Notes under the pieces: model-generated
Told to the model about the DNA's origin: nothing
Databases searched by the model: none
Seen by the model: only the letters and a program-made list of their open reading frames with translations
Made by a program: the position numbers and the translations under genes
From: Zoogloeaceae bacterium
GTDB lineage: Bacteria; Pseudomonadota; Gammaproteobacteria; Burkholderiales; Rhodocyclaceae
Direction of reading: 5' to 3'
NCBI GenBank assembly: GCA_031271025.1
Contig: JAISWQ010000089.1
Span: forward strand, 1-35,894
DNA length: 35,894 bases
Shown here: positions 34,124 to 35,894 of the stretch, one piece after another
How positions within the stretch are numbered: the stretch's first letter is position 1
Layout: the number at the start of each line of letters is the position of its first letter

Positions 34124-34139
34124 AGCAACTTTCATACCA
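34124..34139 (-). promoter_or_regulatory. sigma54 promoter of the organosulfur operon
   Basis: On the minus strand the sequence is TGGTATGAAAGTTGCT. Against TGGCACG-N4-TTGCW it differs at two positions only, and GG and GC are ten bases apart. Transcription would start near 34113, about 43 bases before the first monooxygenase ATG. An AT-rich stretch upstream (34140-34190) contains TATCAAAAGAAATAA, which resembles half of an IHF site. Confidence 0.75.
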
Positions 34140-34329
34140 CGCACAAACGAAGATTATTTCTTTTGATAAACAATGACTTGCAAACAAACCTCAAAACCCT
34201 GACCCATGCGTTCGCTTCTTTTCCAGCACCCCATGCTGAAAAAACAACAGCCGTCCCCCAACAGGGGACAAGCAAAAATGGCGAGAAGGGGGAATTTTCC
34301 CGGTTCGTCAAAAGCACGCGCGGCAAGGC

Positions 34330-34377
34330 AATCGTCCCCTCGTCATTGCCACGGCGCCACGCGCCTCGCAATGATGA
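34330..34377. repeat. Dispersed palindromic repeat, copy C
   Basis: CGTCATTGCCACGGCGCCAC then GCGCCTCGCAATGATG is an imperfect palindrome (CATTGC...GCAATG outer arms, GGCGC...GCGCC inner arms). It is the cleanest copy of the repeat family seen at 13661-13768, 19824-19883 and 15118-15142. The rest of 34140-34410 shows no gene. Confidence 0.6.
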
Positions 34378-34415
34378 AATTCCCGCCACTCTGGATTGCA
34401 GCCCCATCGTGTACC

Positions 34416-34446
34416 TTGACATCGGCTCAAGACTTCCGCGATAAAA
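34416..34446 (+). promoter_or_regulatory. Possible sigma70 promoter of the DUF457 gene
   Basis: A perfect TTGACA (34416-34421) is followed after 18-19 bases by GATAAAAT. The spacing is slightly long. It lies about 35 bases upstream of the ATG at 34479. Confidence 0.45.
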
Positions 34447-34478
34447 TATCCGCGGTCGAATTCATATCTTTTGAGCAC

Positions 34479-34973
34479 ATGTTCATCGCATACGCTCCAT
34501 CCGGTTACATTCTCGCAAAAAAGCTGTTCCGCACAGGTTGGCCGGTTTCACTGCGGGGGGCGCTTGTGATCTCGGTCATCGGAGCGCTGGCGCCGGATTT
34601 CGATTTGCTCTACTTTTATCTGGTCGATCAGCGGCAGACTCATCATCACCGCTATTTTTCCCACTGGCCCGTGCTCTGGTTCGGATTGATCCTGCTTTTT
34701 TATGCGATCCGGCGGTTGTGCGGAAACGAGAAATTACGCGCCTGGGCGTTTGGCGGGGTACTTTTCTCCGCAGCGGGCTTTCTGCATCTCATCCTTGACA
34801 GCATGGCGGGGGATATCTGGTGGTTCGCGCCGTTCGTAGACAAGCCTTATGCGCTTTTTACCGTCCCGGCCAGATTTTCGCCGTGGTGGCTGAATTTCTT
34901 CCTGCATCCTTCTTTCCTCGCCGAGATTGCGATCTGGATCTGGGCCATACGGATCTACCGGCGCAAAGACTGA
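34479..34973 (+). CDS. DUF457/YdjM-like membrane-bound putative metal-dependent hydrolase
   Basis: Protein of 164 residues with about four membrane segments (GALVISVIGALAPDFDLLYF; WFGLILLFYAI; a third around FGGVLFSAAGFLHLILDS; and a C-terminal LAEIAIWIWAIRIY). Polar family motifs sit at membrane edges: APDFD, HHHRYFSHWPVLW and HLILDSMAGD, likely metal ligands. This resembles the YdjM/DUF457 family of inner-membrane proteins of unknown reaction. The ATG at 34479 was chosen over the upstream frame to 34206 because that part runs through repeat DNA; the ribosome site is weak (GAG). It is monocistronic. Confidence 0.75.
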   Translation: MFIAYAPSGYILAKKLFRTGWPVSLRGALVISVIGALAPDFDLLYFYLVDQRQTHHHRYFSHWPVLWFGLILLFYAIRRLCGNEKLRAWAFGGVLFSAAGFLHLILDSMAGDIWWFAPFVDKPYALFTVPARFSPWWLNFFLHPSFLAEIAIWIWAIRIYRRKD

Positions 34974-35072
34974 TTCAAATCAGGCTTCCCCATCTGTCTT
35001 GTGCCCCTTGCCGACAAGCCGCTTTTCTAGGTCATCAAACATGGAAAAAACCTTTCTGAAGCATGTCGGGAA

Positions 35073-35086
35073 TCAGGGATCAGGAA
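35073..35086. repeat. Direct repeat left of mqsA
   Basis: TCAGGGATCAGGAA is repeated exactly at 35610-35623, so the pair brackets the mqsA locus. A shorter version (AATCAGGGATCA) occurs at 29616-29627. Confidence 0.55.
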
Positions 35087-35128
35087 ACAGGAATCGGATG
35101 AGTGTCGCCGCGGAGAAATTTGCCAATT

Positions 35129-35145
35129 CTAACCAAACAGGTTAG
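35129..35145. promoter_or_regulatory. MqsA operator palindrome
   Basis: CTAACCAAACAGGTTAG has perfect six-base arms with a five-base spacer. E. coli MqsA represses its operon through similar AACCT...AGGTT palindromes. It lies 10 bases before the remnant mqsR start, the expected place, so mqsA autoregulation may persist. Confidence 0.65.
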
Positions 35146-35154
35146 ATTGCATTC

Positions 35155-35204
35155 ATGGAGAAATCATCAATGACGTGTTGATCGTGTCCTTCAAGGAGCT
35201 ATGA
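35155..35204 (+). pseudogene. mqsR toxin remnant (start codon joined to C-terminal tail)
   Basis: ATGGAGAAA at 35155 reads MEK, the first residues of MqsR. A few bases later another frame reads INDVLIVSFKEL and stop, matching the MqsR C-terminus (HDVLIVSFKEK in E. coli). The ~80 codons between are gone and the two pieces are out of frame: the ATG frame stops after eight codons. The toxin cannot be made. The stop overlaps the first possible mqsA ATG at 35201. Confidence 0.7.
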
Positions 35205-35206
35205 AT

Positions 35207-35608
35207 ATGAAATGTCCTGTTTGCGGCGCGGCGGAACTGATCCATGACACCCGCGACCTGCCCTACACCTACAAGGGCGAGACCACTGTAATTCCCGCAG
35301 TGACGGCTGACTTTTGCCCCGCGTGCGATGAATCCATCACCGACATGGCCGAAACCGAACGTGTCATGCGCGAAATGCAGATGTTCAACAAGCAAGTGAA
35401 CGCGGCCATCGTTGACCCGGCCTTCATCGTCAATGTGCGCAAGAAACTTGACCTTGGCCAACGCGAGGCTGGCGAAATTTTTGGTGGCGGCGTCAATGCG
35501 TTCTCGCGCTACGAGAACGGCAAGACCAAGCCGTCTCTGGCGCTGGTCAAACTGTTCAAGCTGCTGGATCGTCACCCCGATCTGCTCAACGAGATCAAGA
35601 CCGCCTGA
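35207..35608 (+). CDS. mqsA: Antitoxin MqsA (orphan)
   Basis: Protein of 133 residues. The N-terminal zinc domain has Cys 3, 6, 37 and 40, the same positions as in E. coli MqsA. The C-terminal XRE-type helix-turn-helix contains FIVNVRKKLDLGQREAGEIF then GGGVNAFSRYENG, which binds the operator palindrome. The ATG at 35207 is preferred to 35201 because AAGGAG then stands eight bases upstream and the protein starts MKCPVC as in E. coli. Its partner mqsR is deleted to a stub, so the protein now lacks a cognate toxin and can only act as a DNA-binding repressor. It is intact and well conserved. Confidence 0.92.
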   Translation: MKCPVCGAAELIHDTRDLPYTYKGETTVIPAVTADFCPACDESITDMAETERVMREMQMFNKQVNAAIVDPAFIVNVRKKLDLGQREAGEIFGGGVNAFSRYENGKTKPSLALVKLFKLLDRHPDLLNEIKTA

Positions 35609-35609
35609 T

Positions 35610-35623
35610 TCAGGGATCAGGAA
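35610..35623. repeat. Direct repeat right of mqsA
   Basis: Exact copy of TCAGGGATCAGGAA at 35073-35086, starting two bases after the mqsA stop. The pair may be the footprint of the event that moved or trimmed the toxin-antitoxin locus. Confidence 0.55.
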
Positions 35624-35724
35624 TCAACAACCCCTTCGCCCCCGCGAAAGACGCAATCCCGCGCCAATCCTCCCACCTCGCTTGTGACGATGTTAGTCAC
35701 CAAAAGCAAAGATGGCATATACTC

Positions 35725-35894
35725 ATGACCATGGAAACCACTACACCCAACTTCCGCACCTTGTCTATCGCCGAGCGCATCCAGCTTGTCGAGGACATAT
35801 GGGACAGCATTGCTACAGATGCGTCTGAGTCCGTTGACCTCACGACTGCACAGCGTGAGGAAGTGCGCCGTCGTGTCGCAGCGCATGATACAGA
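35725..35894 (+). CDS. Addiction-module antitoxin, partial (window end)
   Basis: The frame from the ATG at 35725 reads MTMETTTPNFRTLSIAERIQ, LVEDIWDSIATDASESVDLT, TAQREEVRRRVAAHDT and is cut by the window edge at 56 codons. LSIAERIQLVEDIWDSIA and the following TAQREE..RR..AH are typical of the small putative addiction-module component family whose partner is a RelE/ParE-type toxin encoded just downstream. The full protein is usually about 75 residues, so roughly 20 are missing. A second ATG at 35731 is an alternative start. The partner would lie outside the window. Confidence 0.75.
   Translation, partial: MTMETTTPNFRTLSIAERIQLVEDIWDSIATDASESVDLTTAQREEVRRRVAAHDT

Noticed and set aside
1..35894. 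CRISPR array, rRNA genes, prophage or integrase
   Set aside because: No regularly spaced repeats, no rRNA-like segments and no integrase, capsid or terminase motifs were found on either strand.

Overview
The window reads as chromosomal DNA of a betaproteobacterium. Evidence: GC-rich coding sequence, ispB next to tRNA-Pro, acnB-type aconitase, a pheA-hisC pair, a tonB-exbB-exbD-exbD cluster and a type II secretion cluster in the Xps-like order F-G-H-I-J-K-L-M-N-D. The order Rhodocyclales or Nitrosomonadales is a guess. The first ~90 bases are an unusual G/T-rich run that looks like a contig end.

Layout. 0.5-1.7 kb (+): a small secreted coiled-coil protein and a hypoxanthine-DNA-glycosylase-like protein. 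1.7-11.6 kb (-): a type II secretion operon from a small exported protein through gspF to gspD, with no gspE or gspC in the window. 11.8-17.4 kb (-): tRNA-Pro(CGG), ispB, a chemoreceptor remnant, ppnP, argG, hisC and pheA. 17.5-22.9 kb: an orphan W-rich protein (-), a chemoreceptor with a periplasmic haem-c motif (+), and acnB with a strong terminator (+). 22.9-24.7 kb: a small scar made of a reverse-transcriptase tail, an intact DUF2130 gene and the cut-off start of a type III restriction subunit. 24.7-27.3 kb (-): tonB-exbB-exbD-exbD. 27.5-34.1 kb (-): a sigma54 activator and a five-gene organosulfur-type operon. 34.5-35.9 kb (+): a DUF457 membrane protein, an orphan mqsA whose mqsR has been deleted, and the start of a second antitoxin.

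The most interesting region is 26.6-34.1 kb. Two SsuD-like FMNH2 monooxygenases, a protein that looks like a DszB-type desulfinase (it would usually be labelled an ABC binding protein, but it has no signal peptide and keeps the Cys/His/Arg pattern of DszB), a class II aldolase and a nitroreductase form one operon. It is preceded by a near-consensus sigma54 promoter and followed by a clear terminator. The next gene is an SfnR-like sigma54 activator, and just beyond it the tonB operon also has a near-perfect sigma54 promoter. I infer a regulon for TonB-driven uptake and oxidative desulfonation of an unknown organosulfur compound under sulfur limitation. The substrate is not identifiable from sequence.

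Other points: several decaying elements (chemoreceptor tail, mqsR, type III res, reverse-transcriptase tail) and a dispersed palindromic repeat family show that this region has been rearranged repeatedly. All family assignments are from reading the sequence; no database search was run.
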